64,000 nt of DNA, taken from Lactarius indigo. Lineage: Eukaryota; Basidiomycota; Agaricomycetes; Russulales; Russulaceae. Position numbers and translations under genes: made by a program. The notes under the pieces were generated by a model, which saw only the letters and a list, made by a program, of their open reading frames with translations, had not been told where the DNA came from and made no database searches. This document shows positions 33,554-45,778 of this stretch, piece after piece (position 1 is the first letter of the stretch; every line of letters starts with the position of its first letter). Location of the stretch: NCBI GenBank assembly GCA_025766275.1, contig JAFKAC010000062.1, positions 1-64,000 on the forward strand, given 5' to 3'.

Positions 33554-36202
33554 ATGAACGCTCTCCGGAGCGCTACAGCTTTCCGCTACGTCCGGATACC
33601 GCGCGTCCATAATTCACTCTCTCAACGATCAGCACACTCGCATGCAACGGCGTACTGGAACAGAGCCGCGGTCCGCCCAGGCCCGCACCATTTTCACTCA
33701 AACTTTTACCTTGCACCACGGCCGGTCCCGCCCAACTCACGCACCTTTCGTCAGCTTACACAGCAGGAGAAGAGCGCGCCCAAGTCCACTACCACCGTTG
33801 CCCCTAAAGAGGCCACACCGGCGGCACCGAAGGCGGCAGTGTCGAATGCGGAGCAGCGACGACGGGATTGGGCGATCGTGCGCAGGCTCGCGGTGCACAT
33901 ATGGCCGAAAAATGATTGGGGGACAAGGGGACGCGTCGTCTTGGGTGTTGGGCTCCTCGTTGGTGGCAAGGTCCGTCGTTTCAGCCATCTCGCGCGCGTC
34001 TCGTTAGGCTAACATCATTCCCTCACAGCTGTTGAACGTGCAGGTCCCACTCTTTTTCAAGGAAATCATCGATACACTCAACATCCCTCTTGACGCACAA
34101 TCTACAGTATGGGTCGTCTGTGGCTCGGTCGTTCTTGCGTGTATGCCTTTTCTTTTATCCCTCGGTGGTAGAGCTGAGCTGACTGGTTCGGTAGATGGCG
34201 CGGCGCGCATAGGTGCGACATTGTTCGGCGAGCTGCTGAACGCAGTGTTCGCGAACGTCGGCCAGCGCGCGGTGCGCACCGTCGCGCGCCAGACGTTTGA
34301 GCATCTGCTCAATCTCGACCTCAAGTTCCATCTTTCTCGGCAGACAGGCGGACTCACGCGCGCTATAGACCGTGGAACCAAGTACGTTCACCCCCCCCTT
34401 CAATTTTCTTGTGCCATGGAAGAGCTTAGTTCGCTGTCGTGGCAGGGGTGTAACGTTCATTCTGCAAGCCATATTGTTCCGGGTCGTGCCCACGGCGCTT
34501 GAGATATCGCTTGTTTGTGGGATTTTGGTGCGTCGCAGAGCCCTCTTTCCAAGCATGCTAGTTGACGTGGTACGTGTAGACGTACAAGTTCGGTTGGGAC
34601 TATGCGGCCATCACGCTCGCCACCATGGCGGCGTATACCTGGTTTACCGTTCGTACTACTGCATGGCGGTGCGCTAGTCTTACCTTTTGCCTCCCGACCT
34701 TCACCCTGACCACTTCTCCATTACATTATCAGGACACAGTTCCGTCGCCAGGCCAATTCGGCGGACAACAAGGCTGCGACAGTCGCCGTCGACTCACTAC
34801 TTAATTATGAAGCCGTAAAGGTCTGCACCCGCCATTTTTCGCGTAATGAAAGTTCCGAACTGACCACCATCACGCATGTAGAATTTCAATAATGAGCAGT
34901 ATGAGGTCAAGCAGTACGATGCGCATTTGTGCGCGTACGAGAAGGCGTCTGTCAAGATAGCAACGTCTCTCGCGCTTCTCAATTCGGGCCAGAACGTCAT
35001 CTTTTCAACTGCGCTTACTGGGATAATGTTCCTAGCTGCGCAAGGCGTCATTAACGGTTCGTTTTGGACGTATCGCATCAGTCCTTGTGCCTCATGATCT
35101 TAGATAGGGACAATGACCGTTGGCGACCTGGTCATGGTCAACCAACTCGTGTTCCAGCTGTCCATGCCTCTGAACTTTCTCGGAACCATCTATCGCGAGG
35201 TCAGGCAGAGCTTGCTAGACATGGAGGTCCTCTTCAATCTCCAAGCGGAACATACCCCCGCTAAGGTTTTTACCAGTCTCATCATGCGAATTCTCAGTTG
35301 AAGCTCGGCCATAGGACCCGCCAGATGCAAAACCTCTTTCCCTTTCAGGGGGAGAGATCTCCTTCGAGAACGTCGCGTTTGCGTATCATCCATCCCGCCC
35401 GATTTTCCGTGACATCTCGTTCACAATTCCGGCCGGAAAGAAGGTCGCGATCGTGGGGCCGTCGGGATGTGGAAAGTCCACTGTCTTCCGTCTCCTATAC
35501 CGCTTCTACGAGCCATCAGCGGGGCGCATCCTCGTCGATGGCCAGGACATATCACGGGTGCAGCTCGCGTCGCTTCGTGCTGCAGTTGGCGTCGTCCCGC
35601 AGGATACGCCGCTGTTCCATGCCGACATCATGCATAATGTGCGGTACGGGCGGCTAGATGCCAGCGACGAAGAGGTCATTGCGGCGATGAAGAAAGCGCA
35701 CATACACGATGCGGTCATGAGGCTCCCCCACGGGTACGCGACGAATGTCGGCGAGCGCGGGCTTATGGTGTCCGGGGGCGAGAAGCAGCGGCTCGCAGTG
35801 GCGCGTGCTCTGCTGAAGGACCCGCCGATTTTGTTCTTTGACGAGGCGGTAAGCGTGCGCTTCGTCTGAGGTTCAGGTCCTGGATACTGACGCGAACGCA
35901 GACTGCCGCGCTTGACGCTCAGACAGAGTCGGAGCTCATGAAAAACATTAATGCGACGCTTCTCGATAGCGCACGTACGAGCATCTTCATCGCACACCGT
36001 CTACGGACTGTCGTCGAAGCAGGTGAGATCCTGCGCGGAATATTTCTCGCCTTGGCGACGCGCTGACCCCTTGACAGATGTGATCATAGTGCTCAAGGAG
36101 GGCACAGTGGTCGAGCAAGGTACTCACGAAGAGCTTTTGCGGGCAGGTGGTCTCTACTATTCTATGTGGCAGGAGCAGGCCGCGGATGCCTTCTCTGAGT
36201 AA
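33554..36202 (+). CDS. atm1: Mitochondrial ABC half-transporter Atm1 (ABCB7 type)
   Basis: This is an inner-membrane half-transporter that exports a sulfur or Fe-S precursor from mitochondria for cytosolic iron-sulfur protein assembly. The N-terminus is basic and Arg/Ser-rich, as a mitochondrial presequence should be. The membrane domain carries Atm1 signatures: [74 protein letters not shown] and [18 protein letters not shown]. The ATPase domain has Walker [10 protein letters not shown] (35459 on), Q-loop VVPQDTPLF, signature VSGGEKQR, Walker B ILFFDEA, and H-loop IAHRLRTV. About nine short introns keep frame (for example at 33970, 34140, 34590, 34820 and 35271). It ends DAFSE. No disabling change was seen, so it is probably an essential single-copy gene. 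Confidence 0.93.
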
Positions 36203-36254
36203 TTTTTGGTTGTTGTAGAATAATGTATCGTCTACCTTAGATCTTAGATAGTTG

Positions 36255-37837
36255 ATGGGAGAGCGGTCGGAAAATTCCGGGCTACCGAGAGGTCGCCGCG
36301 TCGCGTCGCTTGCAGACCACCACGACACCCAGATGAGCGCAAGGCAGCCCTTTCTCCCTTCGCGTCCGGCCTCGAGAACCGTGAACCGAGGCGACGACGC
36401 GGGCGCTACCCCTGTTCGCGCTGCATTGCCTAATAGCAATCTCCCATCCGACGCAAACGATAGCGCAGAACTTGGGGTTAAGTAGTCCACCTCACCGAAA
36501 TCTCGAAAAAAAAAAAAAGAATACTGACACTACAACCAGAAACCTACCCGCGCTCTCAACATCGCCAGCTTCAAAAAATCAGCACCGCCGCGCACTCCGA
36601 GCTTCGGGACGGGGCCAGCGGAGTTCGAGGCGGCGGCCCAGGGCCCTCCTCGGTCGGCCGTAAAAAAAGGCACCACCCCGGCACGCATATATGCGCCTCA
36701 TCCGTCCACTCCGTCCGCGGGCGTACCTTCTTCCCTCGCAGGATTTCCGACGCCCGAGTTCAAAACGCCTTCGCTCCCCTTTTCCAGGTCCGCCGACGAG
36801 GGACATACCAACGCGCATATATCGCCTCCCGCAGATGCCACCGCCACGAACCTGAACCTGTTCCGCCCAAAGTCCAGCGCTCAAACTACTACCACCCGCC
36901 GTCCTCCTCCATCGACCGAACAGTCGTTCTTCGGGAACGCGAAATTCCTCTCCAGCGGCGGCGGCGGCGGTAGCGGTGATCTGGACGACAGCGGCTATTT
37001 TTCCGAACATACCGATACGGAGGCCGATCGGTTCGCTCCTGTAAAGCATGCTGCTGGCGAACCCAGGAGCGTCAAAGCGCACGCGATTCCGGATGACGTA
37101 GATGCTCGTTTCGTGAATTCGACGAAGCGCGTCAGGCCCGCTTCGCCTGGTAATGATGGCGACGACGAAGACGGCCCCATGGTCCAACAGTCCAATCAAC
37201 CGCGCGGCGATCTCCTAAAGCGTCCTTGCGTCCGTCGTAGCCCGTCCCTGTCGTCGCGCGCGGCCCCAGATGAGGAGGGTGCGCCGGCGTTCGTCCTTCC
37301 GCCACACATACCCCACCCTATGGCGGCCATGGGAGATCTGCCAGGTCTAGAATTCTCCGAGGCTGATCTAGCGCGATATGTAGAACTGTACGAGCAAGGA
37401 AGCGAGCGGTGGTCGAAAGCTCCGATGGAGGAATGGGTGGCTGGTGCAGACGACGTACTAGCGAAGTTTGGTGAGATGATAGACATGGTAGGTTTTTTTT
37501 TTTTTTTTTTGCGCACCTCACTTCGGCATTCCCAATCCCCTTTCACCTTACAGATCAAGGACCACATGAGGTGCGTTTCTCGATCATCTGATGCTCCTTT
37601 CCTTTCCTTTCCTTTGTTGTCTCTCCTTTGTTGACCCGATCCGAATATCACGCACGGGCGATTGCCAGCTCAAAGATGAATCTGTACAAGTCCCTGCATA
37701 CAAGACTCTCGGACGAACACGCTGCGCTTGATCAACGTGCAAAGGAACTGCGTGGGGCTAGCAAAACGCTCGTACGCGACAGCGGGACGATTGGTGGCGC
37801 AATCGACTCGCATGAGATTGATCCGCGCGTCCATTGA
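36255..37837 (+). CDS. Hypothetical nuclear protein, possibly Ecm11-like
   Basis: ATG 36255 opens an Arg/Ser/Pro-rich exon. After an intron around 36482-36555 a long disordered exon runs to 37488. It has a glycine run, DSGYFSEHTDTEAD and an NLS-like STKRVRP. The end is ordered: DLARYVELYEQGSERW, MEEWVAGADDVLAKFGEMID, then a 17-nt exon (37554-37570) and an exon from 37669 reading SKMNLYKSLHTRLSDEHAAL to the stop at 37837. The Trp-rich motif followed by a coiled coil resembles the Ecm11 C-terminal domain, linked in yeast to meiosis, but this is from memory. The intron after 37488 starts with GTAGG and an unusual run of about 18 T. Confidence 0.5.
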
Positions 37838-38633
37838 AAGCCCCAGCGTTCTAAATACTACATTCTCTCTGGAATCTTGGGAAGATCTCTCTTCTGTTCG
37901 TCCCGGAGAAACGCCGCAGTACCTGGTCCTTCTATTGTCCCCGGTCTGTGCCTCTGATGTTGCGTTCTCCTGTTGTGGATGTCACCCCGTACTGAGCGCT
38001 ATGAGAAAAACACTTGTCAGATTAGTTGGACCGAATGAGTCCTTATATCCAACTTTGTTCATTTGAGATTTTCTAGAGTATACTTGTAACGATTGCCGCA
38101 GATGGATTACGCGCATCGGTCCTGCAAATACTTGCTATCGCCATTCGAAATTCCTACTATCAGCTGCGAATAATAGCACCTTATCGCATTAAACCATTCA
38201 ACATGAGAATGTAATTCAACGGTCATGTTTCGAACAAACGTTCGGGTTCTTTCTGTACATCCCCGTGACCCTGGCAGTTCAAACTACCCTGGACATGCGC
38301 CGCGTGCATATGATATGATGCTCAAATGATTCCTATCGAGTGATCGTGTCCCAGAACGGCAGCGTTTTTGGTCGCCGCAGTTACAGTAATATCAACCCAA
38401 CCATGCGAGACGGCGCTTTTCGCGCTCATTCCTACGAATGTGTAAGTTCAGCCGCGTTCCTTCTATTCATGTTCACGAAATTACAGTACACTGAATATAA
38501 CATTCTACATGATCACGCCTATACAGATGTTACATCAACCGCGAATGCGCCCCTACATCAGGTCCCAGGGGGAACGAACCGGAGGGCCCGGGAAGGGGGC
38601 AATGTAGCGCCGCCACCGTGTCAGTCTCGACAC
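37838..38633. other. Intergenic, 3' sides of two convergent genes
   Basis: No gene is supported between the Ecm11-like gene and the convergent P450. A frame at 38340-38747 lacks any family signal and overlaps the P450 3' end on the other strand. AT-rich stretches near 38040-38220 could hold polyadenylation signals. Confidence 0.5.
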
Positions 38634-40761
38634 TTACAAGGTTGCGGTGGCGCGGATGAGGGCTTCGGCTTCCCTCGACCGCGGCTTGATCGTACACTCA
38701 AACTTTTCGGGACTCCTAAAATGATGGGAAGCCCGCTCAGGTACTGAAACCTTCTCGGGGAATAAAAGAAGTAGCACGCACGCAAGGATGCCGGGGGTAT
38801 ATGCGCCAGAGGGCACGATGACGCGGCCGTCGCGCACAGCCCGCTCGATGCGCAAGGTGGAAAGCACGCTCGCAACTACGATGAAGACGAAGGAGTGGGC
38901 CATCCAGCGTCCGGGGCAGACACGCCGCCCGAAGCCGAATGCGTAGTCGACTGCGGCCGGGACGCGTGGGTCGACATTGGGATCGGTGAAGCGCTCCGGC
39001 TTGAACGTGAACGGGTCGGGGAAAAGCCGCTCGTCGTGCAGGATCGCCCTGAACGCGCCCCTCGTCGTCAGCGGGGTCATCGTTGGGGCGCAGAGACCAC
39101 GGATACGTACCATGCGTTTCCGAGGATGATCGAGTTTTTGGGGAGGAAGTAGCCGTTGTAGACGTCATCTTCCATCAGGCGATGCGGGATCGCTGCCAGT
39201 GGAGTGCGAATGTAAGAAAGAATCTACGCGGGGAGATTGCGGACGCGTACCGAATGGCGCGGCCTGCTGCCACCGGAAGACCTCCTTGGACATCGCGGCC
39301 ACAAAAGGAAGGTTGGGCTCGTCGTCAAATGTGGGTAAGCGGTCAGTGCCGACCACGCGGTCGATCTCTTCTTGGGCCCTGTCTTGTGCGGCTGGGTTCA
39401 TCAACATCGCGAGGAAGAAAGTCAGGATGAGCGACACAGTCTACAAGCACGATCCGTGTGAGCTCTGTTCGCACCAATATGTGCCGGGTCCGTACCGTAT
39501 CTGCGCCAGCTGCGGACCGCAACATAAGATGGGGTACACTATAGAACAACGGACCCACATACCAGTGTACATGGTTCCGCCGAGACACTTGATCAGCTCT
39601 TCCTGGTATTTGCGATCGTCGTTTTCGGTGATATCGCGCAGCGCAAGGGAAGTGAAAGACGATTTGGCCGTTCCCTCTGTCATCGACTGTTTCACAAAAT
39701 CGAAGGGGATAGTGTAGAAGCGTTCTGCCACAGCGCGCCACTCGCGGGCCTTGCGCTTGAACGACACCCCAGGCACCCATTCGGGTACGTATTTCACTAA
39801 GCGAGAGTAGGATTAAGAGAGCCGGAAGGGAATGAATGGCGAGGCGTACATGCGGGTATGATATCCACGAGGAAAGACCCAGGGTTACCAGCCTCGGCCA
39901 AGATTTGCAGGCACTCTTCAGCCCGCTTGAGGTAAGGATCATCCGCGGTGCGGATGTCGAGCCCATACGCGATGTCGAGGATCGTGCTACCAGCCATCCT
40001 ACCCCCATCAAGAGCGGTGAGTAGCCTTTCCCGCGTTGGGACTAACGCGGGTACGTACAACTGCATGTGCTCATGAAAGTGCTCAGGGGAGTCTAAGAGC
40101 CTCCGCAAGAATCCGTGGGCGGCCCTGAGATTTTTCGGACGGAACTGGGGAACCGCAGAGGGTTGGAAGTGCTTGTGGAACAGCCGGCGGGAGTGTTTCC
40201 ACCATTCGTTGTATGGCGTAAAACCGAGCGACCAACCGAAGCCCATGCTAATGAGCCCAGGTGAGAATGTTCTCACGACACCGGCAAGCGATTGCGTTCA
40301 CGCACAGTTCAACTATCATAGGCATACGCGGCCTGATCCAAAGTAGTGTGAGACACATTCTTCACCAAACGATTGACGGTGTGTTACCTGTCCGAATAGA
40401 TGGACGACCGTTTATCAAGAAGGTCATCTGCAACGCCTTTGCTGTTGCATGCAATGAGATGAAACCCGAACACTTGTAGATGGACGATATCAGAATCTGT
40501 GTGCGATGATTCGTCAGAGCAGAGCGACAAGTCTCGGGGTGGAGAACACTCACTCAGTTCGCGACTCATCTCCCGGAAACGCTTGTAAATAAAGACACTC
40601 GGGATATCGAAGAGGTTGCCAATTATAGGGTAGCCTTTCGGACCCGGCGGATATGGAAGGCCGGCAGGGTTGCGCCTCTTGTCTTGAACGTAGGAATAAA
40701 CGAGGAAAAGAACAACCGTCACTAGGAACCCGATTTCTAGCGAACTGAGTAAAGGGGCCAT
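38634..40761 (-). CDS. Cytochrome P450 monooxygenase
   Basis: This is a membrane-anchored haem monooxygenase, presumably in the endoplasmic reticulum with a CPR partner. From ATG 40761 a hydrophobic anchor (LEIGFLVTVVLFLVYSYV) precedes the proline hinge LPYPPGPKGYPIIGN. Later segments are WWKHSRRLFHKHFQP (C-helix), the I-helix AGADTT, the K-helix (SKEVFRW), FKPERFTDP, and the haem loop FGFGRRVCPG with its Cys ligand. It ends EALIRATATL. The I-helix motif is assembled from a 14-nt exon at 39497-39510 between two GT-AG introns. Overall it resembles the basidiomycete P450s often labelled O-methylsterigmatocystin oxidoreductase. The substrate cannot be told, and no biosynthetic cluster surrounds it. 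Confidence 0.9.
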
Positions 40762-42022
40762 GATGGGAGCACAGTGTTGCAAGAGGCCACGACTTGAGGA
40801 CTGGATTATATATGCCGCTTTATCTATCAGACCTGCCCAGCTCCTCGCCCCGCGTCGGGCGTTCCTCGGGTCGCCAAGCGCCCAACCAAGTTGTGTGCAT
40901 TTGCCTTACCGCTATGCGATGAATCACCAGGACAATTACAGTACAGATACTCGGAACCTTACTCGGATAAAGACGAAGAGACAAAGAAATCCGCGGTCGG
41001 ATACACTGTCGGAAACTTTGAGATGATGCGAATAAGACCGAGGGGCTCCGGAATGAAAGACTTCGGCGATTACCTCATCTCGAGTTGGGACAAAGCATCC
41101 ACTGGCACCTAAACGTATCTATAACTAGAAACTAAGACCAGAGACTCGGAGTCTGTAAGAGTTGCATACAGAGTACTTGCATCATTCGATCCGAATCACA
41201 TGGAGAGCAGAAGCGGGCACTTTCATCATGACCTTCCAAAAATTGGGCCAAAATCAAGGCCAAAATTGCGTGCCTCGGCAGCCTAGTCGATTCGAGTCTG
41301 GTTGGGCCGGTCGTCATAATAAAAGCTCTGTACAGACATAGCAAGATCTACACATATAGCAGACACTGTAGCTTACTGTGTGCCGTTATCGACAGTGTCT
41401 GATTAAGTGAGGTGATTGACTCGAGGATTGAGTTTTCTGCTTACTTTTCTGAGTCGCTTCCGTGATGGGTCGACTTGTTCAATGTTGCAGCTGATATAAG
41501 CACCGCACGACTCCTGCCACTGCACTGCACTGTAACCACGCTCACGGCGACTCGGATGATCCTCATCCCCTCTTGAGGAATTTGAAGGACTTTCGCCCCT
41601 TAATAGCCTTCCAAGTTACATCCCGCACCATCACATCGCTCGCGTCTTCAATTAAACACCACCCTCGGCCTCTCTCGTACCTCCCTCTACATCCAAACTC
41701 GTATTTCCACATCGCCCTCCGACGAGCCGGCATCTTCCTAGGGAAACGTATTCAAGATATGTTCGCCAGTCTTGGCTTGAGGTGGTGCGTGCAGACGGCG
41801 TACTGGTCGTACACGGCCAAGGTCGCTGACATGAAACTCGCCGTGAAGGGTATCATGGAGATGTAATGTGATAAAGTGCGCTGTGTGTGTGATAACTTAA
41901 AAGATAGTATGTATTGTACGATGCAGCAGTACTCTGAGGAGGACAAAAAAGCGTTGCCAAAGAGTTGGAAAATGCCAAGAGTGCGGGAGTTTCCGCAAAG
42001 CACCCTATTGTCCGTACAGCCT
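40762..42022. other. P450 upstream region and NLR-type spacer remnant
   Basis: No confident gene. A short frame at 41761-41866 (MFASLGLRWCVQTAYWSYTA) is unsupported. From about 41920 to 42022 the sequence resembles NLR spacer DNA. The block near 41930 (AGTACT...ACAAAAAAGC) matches the NLR3 3' flank near 60990. The block at 41980-42022 (GAGTGCGGG...GCAAAG...) matches 62079-62122. This is the left half of the NLR3 promoter, separated from its right half by the inserted element. Confidence 0.55.
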
Positions 42023-42033
42023 GAGCTAGACTC

Positions 42034-42311
42034 AGACTCCTTCCCATTCGATGCTCCGCGTAAGAGGCTCCTAATCAATCACGTGTACTTTCCCACACAC
42101 AACTTCCTTTTTTATCCCAACTTCAGCACCTCGTTACGCTATGCACCGACTGGGGACACTTGTGTCGGCTTCTCCCGGGGCGTGACGCATGGTGCTCTTT
42201 CATGTCGATCTCTGTGTTTTTTAATTGTAAACGCGCGTGTCCGTATTCGGAAAATATAATTAATTTATTGGTTACTCTACATTGGTGTGTATGCGTGAAT
42301 GTGTGAAGGCG
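42034..42311 (+). repeat. Left terminal inverted repeat (target duplication at 42023-42033)
   Basis: This matches the reverse complement of 55445-55725 along its length. The outer 24 bp are nearly perfect. Further inward it shares ACCGACTGGGGACACTTGT and GCGCGTGTCC, and the inner end shares TATGCGTGAATG. By eye identity is about 75-80 percent overall. It ends about 30 bp before the helicase start codon and so probably contains its promoter. Confidence 0.85.
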
Positions 42312-42342
42312 CGAAGTCCCACCTTCGCGTCTTCTCTGTGTA

Positions 42343-44765
42343 ATGGCTTCGCTCGGTTCTTCTGTCCCTGCTGTCAGTATTCCTTCTCTGGATGACATGC
42401 GAGAAGCTGTCAAGGACCGCTTTGGATTTTCCCCTTGCACTTGGCAACTCAAGGCCGCTCTGACACAACTGGAAGGGAACGATTTGTTGACACTGGCGCC
42501 GACTGGGTCCGGAAAGACACTGACTTTCTGGATACCCCTTCTCTTCAATGGGGATGGGGTTTCTATCGTTATAACACCTCTGAACGTGCTGGGGGAGAAG
42601 AACGTCAACGAACTTTTGCTTGTGTCTATCCTGGCTGTGAACCTCACAACGTCTTTGGCATCTGAGAAGACATTCAAGGTACTGCGTTAGTACAGAGTAT
42701 AGTCCATTTGTTAAGTACAGAAATTATGACGAGTAGGAAATCGAGTCCCTTAAATTCCGCGTTATCATTACAAGCCCGGAGCGCATCCTCACCGACCGGC
42801 GCTTTCTCGATCTATGGAAGTCAAAGAGATTCGTCAACAAACTGCGAAGCGTGATATTCGACGAGGCTCACTGTATTAGCCAATGGTCAGGGGATTTCCG
42901 ACCTGAGTATGCCGAAGTGGGCAGACTGCGTTGGCTGCTCCCAGGGCGCGTGATCTTCTATGCCACATCAGCAACGATGCCACGCCATGTCCTTGACCAC
43001 GTGAAGTCGATTCTTCAGATGCGACCGGACAGAACTAGGGAGATACGGCTTAGCAATGATCGCCCGAACATCCACCTACTTACCTTGGAGATGTCAAACC
43101 CTGCGCATATGTATCACGATATCCTTCACGTGCTCAGATTTGATGGTAATCCGCCGCCGCCACCATTCATGGTCTTTTGCAACGACTGAAAAGAAACAGA
43201 GCGATTGTGTCAGTTCGCACGTTCGCAGGCACCCTCTGGACTTGTCGGAAAGCTGCTCTGGTTCCATTCTGCTATGAGTACGACATTTTGGACAGAAACG
43301 ATTCAGAAGCTCCACTCACATGAGATCTGGGGGATATTCTGCACCGATGCAGCTGGGATGGTGCGTATGGTTCAGTTGTTGCTCCTACCGCAACTGAATA
43401 CGCACCAGGGGCTTGACCTGCGCGATGTTGAACTCGTTGTCCAATGGAAACATACCCAGTCACTGTGTATGCTCTGGCAGCGTCTTGGTTGTGCAGCGCG
43501 AGACCCCTCGAAAGAGGCCACGGGGATTTATATCGTTGAGCCGCAGTACATGGACCACCGTCGCGTACAAGCCGAACAGAGGGTGGCGTCGCAAGCTGAG
43601 AGAAGTCGACTGCAAGAAGTCCCAGACACCGAGAATGTAGCGTCGTCGCCAAGGAGATGGGTGCGTGTAGAAGGTGGCCACAAGGGTTGTCCGAGAACAC
43701 GAAAGAAGCCCCGCCACCAACCTAACCAGTCTGGTAGTATGGTACCACATGCGACGGGAAATTTGATCGTTCAGGAGCAGCGACATCAGGACTATGAAGC
43801 GGCAGCTATGAACATGTACATCAACACACGCTCGCGAGGAATCTGCCGCCGCAGAATACCGAACGAGTTCTTTGGTAATCGGCCTGGTATGTAATCCAAA
43901 CCAACTGTGACCCCATTTCACCTGCAGCCAGCGTCTCCATCGATGGAGTGTTCCGGATGCCCTCGATGTGTTATCAAGACATCCCGGTTGTGCTGCGATA
44001 CCTGCAACCCTGGGTCATTTATTCTACCGCTCCCCACAGTGTCTGCCCCAAAGCAAACTTGAGCTCCAAATAAATTCAAAGCTGGTCTCCATAGATTAAC
44101 CAACGCAGACCTGAGCCTCAAGTCCGCCTTAGAAGACTGGCAGGATGCCCAGCTGGAGCTTATAGGGATTCCAGGTGATGATATGTACGGCTCACAACTT
44201 ATCATGACAGACGACGTTCTCGAGCGCTTTGTGGAGTTGGCTCACTTCAAACAACTCGCCGATCTTTCGTCAATCAGGGCCCAAGTGAACTGGCGTTATA
44301 ATGACACATGGGGCATGCAAATCCTTGAGCTTGTCAAGAAGCACATCCCAGTAACTGACAGCGTCAATCAATCTGCTGCCACCCCAGGCCCACGTCAACT
44401 CACATTCCAACCTACTGACGCAGGAAACATCCCCGGGCCATCCACTGGCCATCAACCACCAGGCGTACAGTCGAGTGCGGTCACGCCCACACCAGGCACA
44501 TCTAACCCTAAGCCACGCACTAGAAAGGGTTATAAGTGCAGCGCATGTGGCAGCTCTGCCCATATAGGTATGCCCACTGTATGTATCGATGTTGTGACCA
44601 TTGTAACCGGTAATCCTTTTAGCTTCTAATCGGAACTGTCCGCAGCGTCGTTCATACAAAGGAGCTAGTGTACAAGGTCCAAACGAGAATGTGTTTTCGG
44701 TTAGTGAGCCTCCAAATCCGCTGCCTCAATCTCATGCGCCTCTTCAGATTGTACAATCTTCTTAG
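42343..44765 (+). pseudogene. RecQ-like DEAH helicase with C-terminal zinc knuckle, one nonsense codon
   Basis: This is a superfamily 2 helicase of the RecQ-like kind common in Agaricomycete repeats. Motif I is APTGSGKT, Ia is VITPLNVLGEKN, II is FDEAHCISQWSGDFRPEY, III is FYATSATMP, V is DAAGM/GLDLRD (spliced), and VI is QRLGCAARDP. A Cys cluster follows (CSGCPRC...CCDTC), then a helical region, then CSACGSSAH...NRNCP, a CX2CX4HX6C knuckle built across an intron. Two defects: TGA at 43187-43189 where an Arg codon is expected after FCND, and Cys (43490-43492) for the conserved motif VI arginine. Both fit C-to-T changes at CpG. Its 3' end overlaps the DUF6589 gene by 65 bp, antisense. Confidence 0.85.
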
Positions 44766-45778
44766 CGTGCACTGTCTGTAATCCTTTGATAATATTATCC
44801 ATCACTTCCCGCTCCACAACCCTACCCTTTCGGAATTCACAGCAACCTGTGGATTGCAAGTGCACGCGTAGTCTCTCGATTGTCGCAGTCATATCTGGGG
44901 GCATATGCCTGAGGGTTCGGTGCGTGAGCAGGAATGCCGACTCGACTATGACATGACAGCTCCTGAAAACCTCTATCAGTGGGGACTGTTGACAGATATA
45001 GTCCATCATTCGGTTTGGCCCACTTCCAGCATAAATGACCTGGATTGGAGCCATCGCGGTGAGTATACTTCCTTAGCATGAGATGACTTACTTTCATATA
45101 CAGGTTATTGCGTTCTATGAGCCAATTGACTGGTCGGAACGCATTCGGTTTTCCTGTTGGATTGCACAACATATTCATCCGAACAATCTGGCTATGATTT
45201 CGATTTCTGCGTCATACTTCAAGGGTCTAGGACCAAGTCCATCTCACCTCAGCTCCGGAGGATAGACCTCGTGTAAGTTCTTCAGATATCTTGCTAATTG
45301 CGAGGCGTACTTATGTTTCCCTGTAGCACGGAACACATAAATCCAGTGGAGGAAGGACGCCTCCACCCATCCAACGTCGCCGACGTTTATGGCATTGCAC
45401 AGATCGACATAGAGCAAGTAGTCACGGTTGTGGAGAGTTTGATTTTCGAACTGCTGATCTCTTTCACTTTCAGGTTTCGCTCGCGACTGCCGCAGGCCCT
45501 CTGTCGTCGCAACATATTTGCGGACGATGTCTTCCGATATCTTCACAATCAAGTCCCAGTCGGGCTTCATTTCTGCAAACGCTTTGAGGGACACTGACTC
45601 AGAGTCTGCAGAAACTAGTTGAGATGATTCCTTGCGCCAGCACTCGAGGATGACAGCACGTAGTTCATGATGCACTACATCGTGCATCTGACAGAATCCG
45701 GGCTTTGTCGTCATCAGCCCTGTCTCCCGCGGTTGCAAGATGCCCACATGCTGGTAAGCGCTGTTCACATCCTCGCGT

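Noticed and set aside
38340..38747. Plus-strand frame of 135 codons
   Set aside because: It overlaps the P450 3' end on the opposite strand and has no recognisable motif.
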